From: Candidatus Methylacidiphilum fumarolicum
GTDB taxonomy: Bacteria; Verrucomicrobiota; Verrucomicrobiia; Methylacidiphilales; Methylacidiphilaceae
Assembly: GCF_949774925.1 (NCBI RefSeq)
Contig: NZ_OX458932.1
Location: 1,798,001-1,862,000, forward strand
Direction of reading: 5' to 3'
DNA: 64,000 nt
The first letter of the stretch is position 1, and each line of letters begins with the position of its first letter. Below, in pieces: positions 45,921 through 56,488 of this stretch. Below the pieces are notes generated by a model that did no database searches, was not told where the DNA came from, and saw only the letters and a list, made by a program, of their open reading frames with translations. A program made the position numbers and the translations under genes.

Positions 45921-47219
45921 TTACCTCGAACGAGACTTAGTCGAAAGGAAGTAAACAATGGCACCCACTAGAAAGGTAGAGAGTCCTAGCAATGATTCTA
46001 CTGGTCTTTGCCTGAACACCTGCAACAGAATGATAGACTCAATGATGACATAGAGTAAAGGAGTCAATGGGTAGCCCCATGTAGAATAAAAACGCTTGAG
46101 TTCAGGGGCTTTCACACGCAGCACAAACACTCCAAGAACCGTAACAACGGTCGATAAGCCCAAAGCAAACTCCACATAAGTGATTATCTTTGCAAAGGAA
46201 GAACTAAACAGAAGACAAAACATAATAAGGGCTTGAAGCAATAACCCTACGTAAGGTACGCCTTCTTTTGAACGTTTACTTAAAATACGAAAAAAAGGAT
46301 AATCCTCTCCTATAGCTGCAGCCACCCTTGGTCCAGTCCATGCCATGGCGCTCAGAGAAGAAACGAGACTTACGCCAATTAAAAATCCGGCAAACCGGCT
46401 TCCCCACTCCCCAAAAACTTTTCTAGCCACAATGGCGCCGACCTCAATTTGACCTAAAATTTGATCTCGAGGAACAGAAAATATAAAGATTGCATTAAGA
46501 AAAGTATAGATGACGACTACGATGGTCGTTCCTAAAATAAGGGCAAGAGGAATGTTTTTCTTTGGATTTTCGATCTCTCCAGCGATATAGGCTGCAGCGT
46601 TCCACCCGGAGTAGGAATACATCGTGTAAATAAAACACAAGGCAAAAGGCGGGCTAAAAAAAACAGCTAGATCTTCTGGCTTTGGAAGAAAATTGAGTTT
46701 TGGTCTTTCTATATGCCCAATCCCGCTAACAATAAAAAACAAAATCAAAAAGATTTCGATCAAGATAAAAATATTTTGGAAAATTGATTCCCAGCGAAGG
46801 CTCCGAAGATGCAAAGCATAAACCAGAACTGCCACACAACAAGAAATCCAAAGGGGTGATATCATGGGAAAGACATAGTGAAAATACTTTCCAAGGGCCA
46901 TTGCAGTGGCTGCAGAAGGAGCAGCAAACCCCACAGTAACCGAAAGCCATCCTGCCAAAAAGCCTACCATCGGATGATAAATTTTACTTAAAAACAGATA
47001 TTCTCCTCCCGATCTTTGAAAGATAGCTCCAAGTTCTGCATAGGAAAGAGCACCGCTAAGAGCAACAATGCCTCCCAAAATCCAAATACACAGAATGATA
47101 AAGGGGGAAGCAATTTCCTTTACTTGAAAACCAAGGGTTGTAAATACGCCCGTGCCAATCATATTAGCGATTACGATTGAGATAGCTGTTAGAGCCGATA
47201 TTTTCTTAGGGCCGATCAT
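45921..47219 (-). CDS. Amino-acid permease (APC superfamily)
   Basis: Inner-membrane transporter of 432 residues with about 12 hydrophobic segments. The first helix has the APC signature VIANMIGTGVFTTLGFQ, and SYAELGAIFQRSGGEY follows helix 2, typical of the amino-acid/polyamine/organocation superfamily. The substrate cannot be told; the sequence resembles the LAT/YfnA-type basic amino-acid branch. It is divergent from the aminotransferase gene with a 98-bp spacer. Confidence 0.87.
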   Translation of the reverse strand: MIGPKKISALTAISIVIANMIGTGVFTTLGFQVKEIASPFIILCIWILGGIVALSGALSYAELGAIFQRSGGEYLFLSKIYHPMVGFLAGWLSVTVGFAAPSAATAMALGKYFHYVFPMISPLWISCCVAVLVYALHLRSLRWESIFQNIFILIEIFLILFFIVSGIGHIERPKLNFLPKPEDLAVFFSPPFALCFIYTMYSYSGWNAAAYIAGEIENPKKNIPLALILGTTIVVVIYTFLNAIFIFSVPRDQILGQIEVGAIVARKVFGEWGSRFAGFLIGVSLVSSLSAMAWTGPRVAAAIGEDYPFFRILSKRSKEGVPYVGLLLQALIMFCLLFSSSFAKIITYVEFALGLSTVVTVLGVFVLRVKAPELKRFYSTWGYPLTPLLYVIIESIILLQVFRQRPVESLLGLSTFLVGAIVYFLSTKSRSR

Positions 47220-47317
47220 TACCCTTCCATTTTCCTTGTTTATACAGAAAATACCACTTAATTCTCCTATTCTTTTCGATTGTCAGTAGGCCTATTAATT
47301 TCTTACTTTACGTTCTT

Positions 47318-48643
47318 ATGAGCCTGCCTTCTTCTTATTTCTTTTTTGAGCCTTCCTCAGCAACCCCATCGCTCATTATAGAGCGGGCTCAAGGTATTTA
47401 TCTCTATACCAAAGAAGGCAAGGAAATTATTGATGCGGCTTCAGGGGCAGTTGTTGTCAATATTGGTCAAGGCAGAGAAGAAATCGCGACAATAGCCCAG
47501 GAGCAAATAAAAAAACTAGATTATATTGTCCCCATTTGGTTATCTGAAGCACTCGAAGGGCTTGTCAAAAAATTATCCGAGTGGTTTCCAACCGAACCCT
47601 ATCGGTTCTACTTTACGACGGGAGGCGCAGAATCTGTAGAAGCAGCGTTTCGTTTTGCTTTTTTGTACCAAATAGCTGAGAATAAGCCTTGGAAGAACAA
47701 AATCCTTTCTCGTTGGACGTCCTATCATGGCATTACCCTTGGCGCTTTATCAGCCAGCGGCAACCGGTTACGAAGAGAGCATTTGGAACACTGTCTGCTT
47801 GATTGGCCCAAAATCCCTCCTCCCTATTGTTATCGTTGTCCATGGTCCAAAACCTATCCCTCCTGTGGCATTGCCTGTGCTCAAGCACTAGAGGAAGTGC
47901 TCCACTCCAAGACAGGCAACAGTATAGCCGCTTTCATTGCCGAACCTATTATTGGAGCTAGTGGTGGAGCAATTGTACCCGTCGAGGAGTACTGGCCTGC
48001 CATTGCGGACATCTGTAAAAAACATGGCCTATTACTAATTGTCGATGAAGTGATGACTGGTTTCGGGAGGACAGGAAAACGATTTGCTTTTGAACACTGG
48101 AAGCTTCAACCAGACATTATTGTCAGTGCAAAAGGTCTATCGGGCGGATATATCCCCATGGGTATGCTTGCTGTCAGAGAAGAGCTTGTCCAAAGATGTG
48201 AAAAAGTAGCAAAAAATTTCATGTTTTTTACCTATACTTCCCATCCACTAAGCTGCGCGATTGCAAAAAAAGTGATCGATATTTTGGAGGCTGAGAACCT
48301 TATTGATCACTCAATGAAAATGGGTGAACTACTTGGCCAGTCCTTAAAAAACGAACTAGCGAATCACCCATTTGTTGGAGAAATACGTGGCAAAGGCCTT
48401 TTTTGGGGAGTAGAATTTGTAAAATCCAAAATCACCAAAGAACCTTTCCCTCCTGAAGAAGGCTTTTTAAACCGGTTATTAAGAAAAGCGCTGGAACTTG
48501 GAGTATTTTTTTATCCTTGTCAAGGAATGGCTGACGGCTTTTCGGGTGAAGCTGTGCTTGTTTGCCCCCCTCTTATCGTGAAGGAAGGAGATATTCTGAA
48601 AATCGTTGCTGTTTTAAAAGAATCCCTAAACCAACTGATTTAA
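47318..48643 (+). CDS. Class III aminotransferase
   Basis: PLP-dependent aminotransferase of fold type I, 441 residues. Seen: FTTGGAESVEAAFRFA, YHGITLGALSASGN, FIAEPIIGASGGAIVP, IVDEVMTGFGRTGK (Asp that holds the pyridine nitrogen) and the PLP lysine in SAKGLSGGYIPMG (about residue 271). Substrates may be ω-amino acids, but class III members vary and no assignment is safe. An unusual Cys-rich segment YCYRCPWSKTYPSCGIAC (about 168-186) is seen in some ω-aminotransferase-like members. Confidence 0.85.
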   Translation: MSLPSSYFFFEPSSATPSLIIERAQGIYLYTKEGKEIIDAASGAVVVNIGQGREEIATIAQEQIKKLDYIVPIWLSEALEGLVKKLSEWFPTEPYRFYFTTGGAESVEAAFRFAFLYQIAENKPWKNKILSRWTSYHGITLGALSASGNRLRREHLEHCLLDWPKIPPPYCYRCPWSKTYPSCGIACAQALEEVLHSKTGNSIAAFIAEPIIGASGGAIVPVEEYWPAIADICKKHGLLLIVDEVMTGFGRTGKRFAFEHWKLQPDIIVSAKGLSGGYIPMGMLAVREELVQRCEKVAKNFMFFTYTSHPLSCAIAKKVIDILEAENLIDHSMKMGELLGQSLKNELANHPFVGEIRGKGLFWGVEFVKSKITKEPFPPEEGFLNRLLRKALELGVFFYPCQGMADGFSGEAVLVCPPLIVKEGDILKIVAVLKESLNQLI

Positions 48644-48663
48644 TATTACGGCGGGGGGGTATT

Positions 48664-49374
48664 TCATGGAAGGATAGCGGATTGTGGCCAGTGAGCAGAA
48701 AACCAATCGGCAGCCACCGCAGCGACTTTATTGAGGGCTCCTGGTTCTTCAAAAAGATGGGAAGCTCCTGGAATAATTACTAGTTCTTTTTTACACTGCA
48801 GGGCTTCTAGTGCCTGTTCATTAAGCCTTAAAACAAACTCATCCAGACTCCCAACAATGAGCAGGGTCGGAGACTTTACCTTTTTTAGCGATTCACCGGC
48901 TAGATCCGGCCTTCCTCCTCGAGAAACCACAGCTTTTATTTTATCACCAAGCTCGGCGGCAGCGACCAAAGCAGCTCCTCCTCCTGTGCTCGAGCCGAAA
49001 AAGCCTATTGGATAATTTCTGGTTTGTTTTTGTATTTTTAACCAATGAGCGGCTCCTACCAGCCTCTTAGCTAGCAGTCCGATATCAAACCGATAAATTC
49101 CACTAAACTCATCTTCGGCTTCTTCATCAGAGGTTAAAAGATCAAAAAGAAGGGTTCCAGACCCTTTTTCTCTTAAAACTTTAGCAACAAACTGATTCCT
49201 CGGACTAAAACGGCTGCTGCCACTGCCATGGGCAAAAAGAACGATACCCCTTGCTTCAGGAGGAATTTCTAAAGTCCCAGGGAGATAAATTTCCCCAATT
49301 GTTACCTTGACTTCTTCTTTGATTGCTTCATTAAGCACAAAAATAAATATGACAGTTAGGAATAAAGAAATCAA
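48664..49374 (-). CDS. α/β-hydrolase, dienelactone-hydrolase-like
   Basis: A 236-residue α/β-hydrolase with an N-terminal hydrophobic segment (residues 1-14) that could be a signal or anchor. Oxyanion region [14 protein letters not shown], nucleophile serine in [12 protein letters not shown] (about 127), aspartate in VGSLDEFV (about 181) and histidine in [10 protein letters not shown] (about 211). The substrate is unknown. The ATG overlaps the argG stop by ATGA, so the gene is coupled to argG. Confidence 0.8.
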   Translation of the reverse strand: MISLFLTVIFIFVLNEAIKEEVKVTIGEIYLPGTLEIPPEARGIVLFAHGSGSSRFSPRNQFVAKVLREKGSGTLLFDLLTSDEEAEDEFSGIYRFDIGLLAKRLVGAAHWLKIQKQTRNYPIGFFGSSTGGGAALVAAAELGDKIKAVVSRGGRPDLAGESLKKVKSPTLLIVGSLDEFVLRLNEQALEALQCKKELVIIPGASHLFEEPGALNKVAAVAADWFSAHWPQSAILP

Positions 49375-50591
49375 GAATGGCTTCTTCCTAAGCCGAATAG
49401 ACCTTTGTAAGACTGAGCGGCCGTCCTAAGCCTCAAAGACTGAAGTTTGATAAATCCAGTGGCATCCTTTGGGTCATAGGCACCTTGATCAGCCTCCATC
49501 GTCGCCAGCTTTGGGTTATAAAGCGAATAGGGACTTTTCCTACCAAGCGTGTAGAGTTGGCCTTTGAAGAGTTTCAGCCGAACAGTTCCTGTTACAAAAC
49601 GCTGGCTTTGATCGAATGCAGCTTGGAGGAAATATCTCTCTGGAGAAAACCAAAATCCATTATAAATCAACTCAGCATATTTTGGGATCAAGCTATCCCG
49701 CAGGTGCATGACTTCCCTATCCAGAGTGATCGTTTCCATCTGCCGATGCCCAAAATAAAGGATCGTTCCTCCAGGACACTCATAGACGCCTCTAGACTTT
49801 ATTCCTACAAAGCGATTTTCAACGATATCAATTCTACCGATTCCATGCTTTGCTCCAAGCCTATTCAAAGACTTTAAAATTTCGACCGGACTTTTTTTCT
49901 CCCCATTGACCCCCACACAGTTACCTTCTTCAAATTCTAACTCTACCACTTCTGGTATATTAGGTGCCTCTTCAGGGCTTTTAGTTAACCGAAATAAGTC
50001 CTGAGGCGGTTCTTGCCAAGGATCTTCTAAAACACCGCTTTCATAGCTAATGTGTAAGATATTCCTGTCCATTGAATAAGGTTTTTCTCGACTGACTGGC
50101 ACCTCGATACCCTGTTTTCTAGCGTAGGCTATTAGATCTTCTCTTCCCTGAAAGCCCCATTCTCTCCATGGAGAAATGACTTTAAACTCAGGCGCTAAGG
50201 CGGCATAAGCTAACTCGAAACGGACCTGATCGTTCCCTTTCCCCGTAGCTCCATGCGCAAGTGAATCAGCCCCTTCTTTCCTTGCAACCTCCACCTGTTT
50301 TTTAGCAATTAAGGGCCTAGCAATACTTGTGCCCAAAAGATACTGATTTTCGTATATGGCTCCTGCTCGAAGCATCGGATAGATATAATCCCTAACAAAC
50401 TCTTCGGTCAGGTCTTCCACAATGCATTTTGAAGCACCAAGCTTCCGTGCTTTTTCCTCTAAGCCTATGAGTTCTTCTTCCTGACCTAAATTTGCACAAT
50501 AGGCAATAACCTCCGCCTGATACTGCTCGATGAGCCATCGCAATATCACCGAAGTATCTAATCCACCTGAATAAGCCAAGACGATCTTCAT
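49371..50591 (-). CDS. argG: Argininosuccinate synthase
   Basis: Joins citrulline and aspartate in arginine synthesis. P-loop-like [14 protein letters not shown] at the start, [15 protein letters not shown] at about 112-126 and [12 protein letters not shown] at about 174-186. The 406 residues correspond to the normal length. It is the fourth gene of a minus-strand cluster, 22 bp after dxs. Confidence 0.96.
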   Translation of the reverse strand: MKIVLAYSGGLDTSVILRWLIEQYQAEVIAYCANLGQEEELIGLEEKARKLGASKCIVEDLTEEFVRDYIYPMLRAGAIYENQYLLGTSIARPLIAKKQVEVARKEGADSLAHGATGKGNDQVRFELAYAALAPEFKVISPWREWGFQGREDLIAYARKQGIEVPVSREKPYSMDRNILHISYESGVLEDPWQEPPQDLFRLTKSPEEAPNIPEVVELEFEEGNCVGVNGEKKSPVEILKSLNRLGAKHGIGRIDIVENRFVGIKSRGVYECPGGTILYFGHRQMETITLDREVMHLRDSLIPKYAELIYNGFWFSPERYFLQAAFDQSQRFVTGTVRLKLFKGQLYTLGRKSPYSLYNPKLATMEADQGAYDPKDATGFIKLQSLRLRTAAQSYKGLFGLGRSHS

Positions 50592-50613
50592 GCTCTACGC
50601 ATTCCTTTTAGTC

Positions 50614-52506
50614 TCAAGCAATTTCTAGATGGCCTCCGGCCTTCGATCCCTTTAAAATTTTCAAGGACTGCTCCAGAGCATTCTCGACCGTTAACCCATA
50701 TTTTTTCCTGAGGATATCCACTTTCCCATGTTCAATAAACTGATCCGGCCAGCCAATTCTAACTACAGGCGTTCGCAATCCGAGCTGCTGCAACTCTTCA
50801 AGCACAAGCGAGCCAAAGCCTCCAGCTAACACATGATCTTCAATCGTTACAACTAGCTCCACATGTCTAGCGAAAAACTCAAGCGTTCCTCTATCAAAGG
50901 GCTTGACAGTCCTTGGGTTAATCAACGCAGCCGAATAGCCAAGCTCTTCAAATCTTGCCGCTAATTCTTTTGCCATTTCTATCATCACCCCTAGTCCAAA
51001 GATTGCCACCTCCCTACCATGTTGAAGGACCTCAGCCCGTCCGATAGGTATTAATTCCGGTTGCTCTTTGACCGCTACCCCGCTGCCTGTTCCCCTTGGA
51101 TACCGGATAGCCACCGGTCCAGGATGATGCATGGCAGTAAAAAGCATATCGGCTAGTTCATCTTCATCTTTCGGATGCATTATCGTAATATTTGGTACGG
51201 TCCGTAAATAGGCCACATCGAAAAGCCCATGATGGGTTGGTCCATCATCTCCTGAAAGTCCCCCACGATCCAAGCAGAAGACTACTGGCAATTTCTGCAA
51301 GCAAACATCATGAATGATAGGATCATAAGCCCTTTGAAGAAAGGTTGAATAGATCGCACAATAAGGTTTGAATCCCTTGGTAGCTAGGCCAGCAGCAAAA
51401 ATGACTGCATGCTCTTCCGCAATTCCCACGTCAAAATACCTATCCGGAAATTTAGGCTGGAACTTATCCAAGGCTGTCCCATTGGGCATTGCCGCTGTGA
51501 TCGCCACAACATTCCTGTTCATGTCAGCTAGCTTGATCATTGTCTCAGCAAAGACTTCTGAATATGTTTTTCTTGGGCTTGTGGGAGTTTCGCCAGTAAT
51601 AGGATTATAAGGTCCTAGACCATGAAATTTCTTTTGCTTTTCTAAAGCAGGAGGGAAGCCCCTTCCTTTTTGCGTGATGACATGAAGCAACACCGGATAT
51701 TCTTGATTTTTGAGAAACTCAAAAGTCGAAATTAACCTAGGAATATCATGGCCGTCGATAGGACCATGATAAGTCAGACCCAATTCTTCAAAAATAACGC
51801 TTGGCCAGAGAAGACTTTTAAAAGCCTCTTCAGCTTTCCTGGCGACTTTAAGAACATTTTTGCCTGGCCATTTTTCTAGCACCTTTTCCACACGATCACG
51901 CAAATAGGAATAGGCAGGATTGGTAACGATCTTGTTAAAATAACTCGCTATTGCCCCCACATTCTTATCAATCGACCATTCGTTGTCATTAAGAATGACA
52001 ATGAGTCTTTGTGTTGTTGAGGCAATATTATTTAATGCTTCAAAGGTAATACCGCAAGTAAAGGCGGCATCGCCACAGAGAGCTATGACGTGCTCTTTGC
52101 CTCCTCTCCGATCCCTTCCTACAGCCATTCCAAGGGCAGCCGATAGGGCCGTTCCCGCATGCCCTGCCCCATAACAGTCATACTCACTTTCTTCTCGACA
52201 CATGAACCCCGAAATCCCTCCTGGTTGACGAATCGTATGGAACCTATTTTTCCTACCTGTCAGAATTTTATGGACATAGGCTTGATGGCTAACATCAAAT
52301 ACAAAATTATCCTTGGGAACATCAAAAACGTAATGCAAGGCGAGGGTCAATTCCACCACCCCAAGATTTGGTCCAAGATGCCCTCCGTTTTTAGATAGCA
52401 CTGTGATCATTTCCTGCCGGATCTCTTCGGCCAGTTTAGGCAATTCAGGAATGGGAATTTTTTTAAGATCCGAAGGACTGTCTATTTGGTCTAAGAGTCT
52501 ATCCAT
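50614..52506 (-). CDS. dxs: 1-deoxy-D-xylulose-5-phosphate synthase
   Basis: First enzyme of the MEP isoprenoid pathway, thiamine-diphosphate dependent. ATG 52506 (MDRLLDQIDSPSDL), preceded by GGAGG, gives 630 residues; the open frame further upstream overlaps xseB. Seen: HPDVSHQAY-like DVSHQAYVHKILTGR, GHAGTALSAALG, the ThDP motif GDAAFTCGITFEALN...ILNDNEWSI and the pyrimidine-domain segment DVGIAEEHAVIFAAG. xseB ends 31 bp upstream, an xseB-dxs order that occurs in many bacteria. Confidence 0.96.
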   Translation of the reverse strand: MDRLLDQIDSPSDLKKIPIPELPKLAEEIRQEMITVLSKNGGHLGPNLGVVELTLALHYVFDVPKDNFVFDVSHQAYVHKILTGRKNRFHTIRQPGGISGFMCREESEYDCYGAGHAGTALSAALGMAVGRDRRGGKEHVIALCGDAAFTCGITFEALNNIASTTQRLIVILNDNEWSIDKNVGAIASYFNKIVTNPAYSYLRDRVEKVLEKWPGKNVLKVARKAEEAFKSLLWPSVIFEELGLTYHGPIDGHDIPRLISTFEFLKNQEYPVLLHVITQKGRGFPPALEKQKKFHGLGPYNPITGETPTSPRKTYSEVFAETMIKLADMNRNVVAITAAMPNGTALDKFQPKFPDRYFDVGIAEEHAVIFAAGLATKGFKPYCAIYSTFLQRAYDPIIHDVCLQKLPVVFCLDRGGLSGDDGPTHHGLFDVAYLRTVPNITIMHPKDEDELADMLFTAMHHPGPVAIRYPRGTGSGVAVKEQPELIPIGRAEVLQHGREVAIFGLGVMIEMAKELAARFEELGYSAALINPRTVKPFDRGTLEFFARHVELVVTIEDHVLAGGFGSLVLEELQQLGLRTPVVRIGWPDQFIEHGKVDILRKKYGLTVENALEQSLKILKGSKAGGHLEIA

Positions 52507-52537
52507 AGTTCCTCCATCTTGAAAAAAACCTGCTCCT

Positions 52538-52783
52538 TTAGTTCTCCTTGGCTCCACCACCATTGTCTTGTTTAGCGGACAATACAATGATCCTTTGTTC
52601 AGCTTCGTTCAGCTTCTCGTCACAGATCTTTAATAACCTTCTACCTTCTTCGTATTTCTGCAAGAGATCTTCTAAAGGCATTTGACCGGATTCCAGGCTA
52701 TTGACGATTTCTTGGAGTTTTTTGAAAGCTTCCTCAAATCGCATCTCTTTTTCTCCCCCACTCTGCTTGTCGATCTGGCTCAT
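52538..52783 (-). CDS. xseB: Exodeoxyribonuclease VII small subunit
   Basis: Small helical subunit (81 residues) of exonuclease VII. FEEAFKKLQEIVNSLESGQMPLEDLL and YEEGRRLLKICDEKLNEAEQRI are the family core. ATG 52783 is chosen; a TTG two codons upstream (52789) abuts the preceding stop. The large subunit gene is not in this window. Confidence 0.9.
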   Translation of the reverse strand: MSQIDKQSGGEKEMRFEEAFKKLQEIVNSLESGQMPLEDLLQKYEEGRRLLKICDEKLNEAEQRIIVLSAKQDNGGGAKEN

Positions 52784-52789
52784 AGGCAA

Positions 52790-53305
52790 TCAAGTCACCG
52801 GTTGGTAGGTTCCTATTTTAAACCGTGGATCGGCTGCTATTAAAGATCCAAGATTTTTCCACTTCACTCCTTCCATCTCATAAAAACCCTGAAGATAAAT
52901 AGAAACATATTCTTTTGGGAATTCCTCAAAAAGCGTATTCACAGCTTGTTGTAAGGCCTCAAAAGGAGGCTCTACAGGATCCTCCTCAAGAATGCCTTTT
53001 TCATCATGAGCTATGCCTAGCATATCAAGCCAACGGCATAACATCGGGCTTTGAGTTTCTATAAGCCAATGGGAAAGAAGATAAAAACTCATCGTTTCGC
53101 TTCTAGGATGCGACAGGACTTTTTTGCACAGGGTATGCCTTTTGGTTTTGGGCATTTCCAGTAGTTTATTGATCCGAATTCCAAATCCTTTTGAAACCAT
53201 ATCTAAGAGCAGTCGATACAGTTTTTTATCAGACTGCTGGGCGCAAAGAAGGATCTGGTGAGATAATTCTTCGGAGATGGAATTCCAAATGAAATAGGTG
53301 GGCAT
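52790..53305 (-). CDS. Conserved-looking protein of unknown function
   Basis: A 171-residue soluble, mostly helical protein (YRLLLDMVSKGFGIRINKLLEM, YLLSHWLIETQSPMLCRWLDMLGI, FEALQQAVNTLFEEFPKEYVSIYLQGF) without recognised motif. It is the first gene of the xseB-dxs-argG cluster and ends 6 bp before the xseB ATG. Confidence 0.7.
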   Translation of the reverse strand: MPTYFIWNSISEELSHQILLCAQQSDKKLYRLLLDMVSKGFGIRINKLLEMPKTKRHTLCKKVLSHPRSETMSFYLLSHWLIETQSPMLCRWLDMLGIAHDEKGILEEDPVEPPFEALQQAVNTLFEEFPKEYVSIYLQGFYEMEGVKWKNLGSLIAADPRFKIGTYQPVT

Positions 53306-53479
53306 AAAGCTAGAAGCATTATTAGAACAAAAATTTCAAAAAAAACAATCTCTTTTTCCTTTTTCTATAACTTCTCATTTGAACTTGCATGAGCCGATGA
53401 TTGATTTAAAGATTAATCGAAATAGACACGGGACTAGAAAGGATTTTTTCTTTGTCCCAATAAGGATAAATTTGAGATA

Positions 53480-56125
53480 ATGCATACCGAAGAGACATTT
53501 CCGAAAGCTTACGAGCCAGCTGCTGTTCAGGACCGACTGTATAGAGAGTGGCTTGATCAAAAAATTTTCCACGCTGACCCAAATTCTTCAAAGCCTCCCT
53601 TTTCCATTGTCATGCCCCCTCCCAATATTACAGGAGTGCTGACTCTAGGCCATGTGCTAAATAATACCATACAAGATGTTTTGTCCCGAAAAGCACGCAT
53701 GGAAGGCTACGAGGTTCTCTGGCTGCCTGGATTAGATCACGCCGGTCTAGCCACTCAAGTCGCCGTTCAAAAATACCTACTGAAGACCAAAAACATTGAT
53801 CCTCGGACCTTATCCAAAGAAGAATTCTTAAAGATTGTATGGGAATGGAAAGAGAGTCATTCAAATAGAATCCTTGAACAGCTCCAAAAACTTGGTTGCT
53901 CGGCAGACTGGGAAAGAACCCGCTTTACCATGGATTCTGCTTATAGCAAAGCCGTTTCGACGGCTTTCATAAAACTTTATCATAAGGGGCTAATTTATAG
54001 AGGCAAACGGATGATCAACTGGTGTCCAGCCTCGCAAACGGCCCTTTCTGACGAAGAAGTCATTCCAAAGAAAATAGATGGCTTCCTTTTCTATGTACGC
54101 TATCCTTTAGCGGATCAACCCTCTCTTTTTTTGACCGTTGCCACGACCCGACCCGAGACCATTCCAGCTGACTCAGCCTTGGCCGTGCACCCCGAGGATC
54201 AACGATACCAGCAATTTATTGGGAAGTTCTGTTTGAGACCCTTTCCCAAAGAACCAATACCGGTGATTGCCGATACCAGGGTTGACCCAAAGTTTGGGTC
54301 GGGAGTACTCAAAATTACCCCTGCCCATGATACACTCGATTTTGAGATTGGCTGCGAGCATCATTTGCCAATCAGGGATATCCTTACAGCAGACGGCAAG
54401 ATCAATTGTCCTGAACTGCCGGCACTCCATGGCTTAGACCGGTTTGAGGCCCGCAAAAAATCCATCGAACTTTTATCGTCCCTTGGTCTTCTCGAATCCC
54501 AACAACCTTACAGTCATGTCGTGGGTTTCAGCGAACGAGCCGATGTGGTCATTGAACCAAGGATTAGTGAACAATGGTTTTTGAGATATCCAAAGACAAA
54601 AGAAGCTCTCGAAGTAGTAAAAGAGAAAATCATCACTTTTTTCCCCGCTTACTGGGAAAAGGTTTACGAACATTGGATAAAAAATATTAAAGATTGGTGT
54701 ATTTCAAGGCAAGTATGGTGGGGTCATCCCATCCCCGTATGGTGGAAAAATGGCCAATACATCTGCCAAGAAGAATCTCCTGGGGAAGGATGGCAACGAG
54801 ATCCAGATACCCTGGATACCTGGTTTTCCTCATGGCTCTGGGCCTATGAAACGATGGATGGGGAGACAAGGAAAAAGTTTTATCCAACAAATGTTCTGGT
54901 AACTGGCCCGGATATCATTTTCCTATGGGTTGCCAGAATGGTCATCGCTGGATTAGAATTTAAACCTAGTCTTTCAGATGATATTTACCAAAATATTCCC
55001 TTCCGGAAGGTCTATTTTACTGGATTGATTAGAGATCGGTTGGGAAGAAAAATGTCCAAGTCCTTAGGAAATTCACCTGATCCCCTTGAACTCATTCAGA
55101 AATATGGGGCCGATGGCCTGCGGTTTGGCCTGCTTCGCATCGCTCCCCAAGGCCAAGACATTCGTTTTGAGGAATCACAAATTGAGGAAGGCAGAAATTT
55201 CTGCAACAAACTCTGGAATGCATGTCGGTTTCGGATCCGCTTTGGAAGCATCAATCCTAAGGCTAGGCCTTGGGATTATCCTAGATCCTCTTTTTCCCAA
55301 GATATTTTGAGAAAACTGGCTCAAACCTCTATTCTCCTAAAGGAAGCCTTTGAGGCCTTTGAATTTAACCAAGCAGCCATCATTCTTTATGAATTTGTTT
55401 GGAATGAATTCTGTTCGAAATTCATTGAAGCAACCAAATGGGAATTGGCTTTTGATTCTAAAGAAACCCATCAAGGAGCTTTGGAAACCTTCGATTATTC
55501 CATGTCAGTTATTTTAAGATGGCTCCATCCATTTGTTCCTTTTGTAACAGAAGAGCTGTGGCGGAGAATGGCTTTTGGCCATACCACTATTCAACTCGAA
55601 CCTTGGCCGAATGAAGAGCTGCAGGAAATCTTAAAAAAACCGCTCTATGATCCTCATGCTGCCTCTATTGCCCAGGCTATTTTTGAAACCGTTGTCGCTG
55701 CGCGTAATCTCAGGGCTCAATATTGCCCTAACTTCAACCAAAAAATTAAATTTTTTATCAAGAAAGACAAAGAAATATCCCATCTTGAAAAAGCTGTTCT
55801 TTGCGGTCTTATCGGTGCCACTTCGATTCTTTCCATCGATGTCAGACCTCCAAAAATGCCACTGGTTTCTACACCAATAGGAGAATTATATTTGCCTTTG
55901 GAATTAATCGATTTCGAGTCAGAAAAAAAACGGATTGATAAAGAACTATCTAAATTAAAAAGAGATCAGTTGCTTTTAGAAAAAAGATTAACCGACGAAC
56001 AGACTCTCTCTAAAGCCCCAAAAGAAAAAATTGAACAATGGAAAGAAGAGAAAAACCTTATCGACTTAAAAATTAAAAGGTTAGAAGAACAATTGGAACA
56101 TATGAGTAGTATCCAGACCGACTGA
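53480..56125 (+). CDS. valS: Valyl-tRNA synthetase
   Basis: Charges tRNA-Val. Class I signature in PPPNITGVLTLGHVLNN (HIGH as TLGH) and KMSKS in GRKMSKSLGNSPDPLE (about residue 520). The editing domain lies between (TTRPETIPADSALAVHPED), and the C-terminus is the valS-type coiled coil (about 815-880, rich in Lys/Glu). 881 residues is a normal length. Confidence 0.97.
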   Translation: MHTEETFPKAYEPAAVQDRLYREWLDQKIFHADPNSSKPPFSIVMPPPNITGVLTLGHVLNNTIQDVLSRKARMEGYEVLWLPGLDHAGLATQVAVQKYLLKTKNIDPRTLSKEEFLKIVWEWKESHSNRILEQLQKLGCSADWERTRFTMDSAYSKAVSTAFIKLYHKGLIYRGKRMINWCPASQTALSDEEVIPKKIDGFLFYVRYPLADQPSLFLTVATTRPETIPADSALAVHPEDQRYQQFIGKFCLRPFPKEPIPVIADTRVDPKFGSGVLKITPAHDTLDFEIGCEHHLPIRDILTADGKINCPELPALHGLDRFEARKKSIELLSSLGLLESQQPYSHVVGFSERADVVIEPRISEQWFLRYPKTKEALEVVKEKIITFFPAYWEKVYEHWIKNIKDWCISRQVWWGHPIPVWWKNGQYICQEESPGEGWQRDPDTLDTWFSSWLWAYETMDGETRKKFYPTNVLVTGPDIIFLWVARMVIAGLEFKPSLSDDIYQNIPFRKVYFTGLIRDRLGRKMSKSLGNSPDPLELIQKYGADGLRFGLLRIAPQGQDIRFEESQIEEGRNFCNKLWNACRFRIRFGSINPKARPWDYPRSSFSQDILRKLAQTSILLKEAFEAFEFNQAAIILYEFVWNEFCSKFIEATKWELAFDSKETHQGALETFDYSMSVILRWLHPFVPFVTEELWRRMAFGHTTIQLEPWPNEELQEILKKPLYDPHAASIAQAIFETVVAARNLRAQYCPNFNQKIKFFIKKDKEISHLEKAVLCGLIGATSILSIDVRPPKMPLVSTPIGELYLPLELIDFESEKKRIDKELSKLKRDQLLLEKRLTDEQTLSKAPKEKIEQWKEEKNLIDLKIKRLEEQLEHMSSIQTD

Positions 56126-56308
56126 TTGAGGTTGTTCGTAGGCCGTTCTCAACATTCCAGTTCTATCTCTCAACTTACTAACTGCTTTTTTTAATCCTCT
56201 AAACTCCCCTCTCACAGCCTTAGCCATATTTTTTTCAATTAGTTCTAACCGCTTCCCCTCTCCTTCAGTCAACACTCATTTCCGAGCAAAGACATCTATC
56301 CGCTACCC

Positions 56309-56434
56309 TTAAGCCTCAAACCTAGCATTTATATCCAAGAGGAGATCCTCTAATTGTTTGTCGACGCGGTTAAAAAACCACACCATTTTTCCCAAAAGAG
56401 CACCGAAGATGGTGAATGACTGTACCCATTCCAT
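56309..56434 (-). CDS. Tiny membrane-anchored protein, possibly a truncated relic
   Basis: A 41-codon frame, MEWVQSFTIFGALLGKMVWFF followed by an amphipathic helix NRVDKQLEDLLLDINARFEA. The pattern of one short hydrophobic helix and a heptad-like tail resembles small proteins made of an anchor and a coiled coil. Further out on the same strand, 56081-56275 reads ELIEKNMAKAVRGEFRGLKK, also helical, and could be the lost remainder of the coiled coil. Real or relic cannot be decided. Confidence 0.35.
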   Translation of the reverse strand: MEWVQSFTIFGALLGKMVWFFNRVDKQLEDLLLDINARFEA

Positions 56435-56488
56435 ACGTTCTAGGATCCGCTATTTTTTACTTTTCTTAAAGTTTTCCTTTCCATTTGT

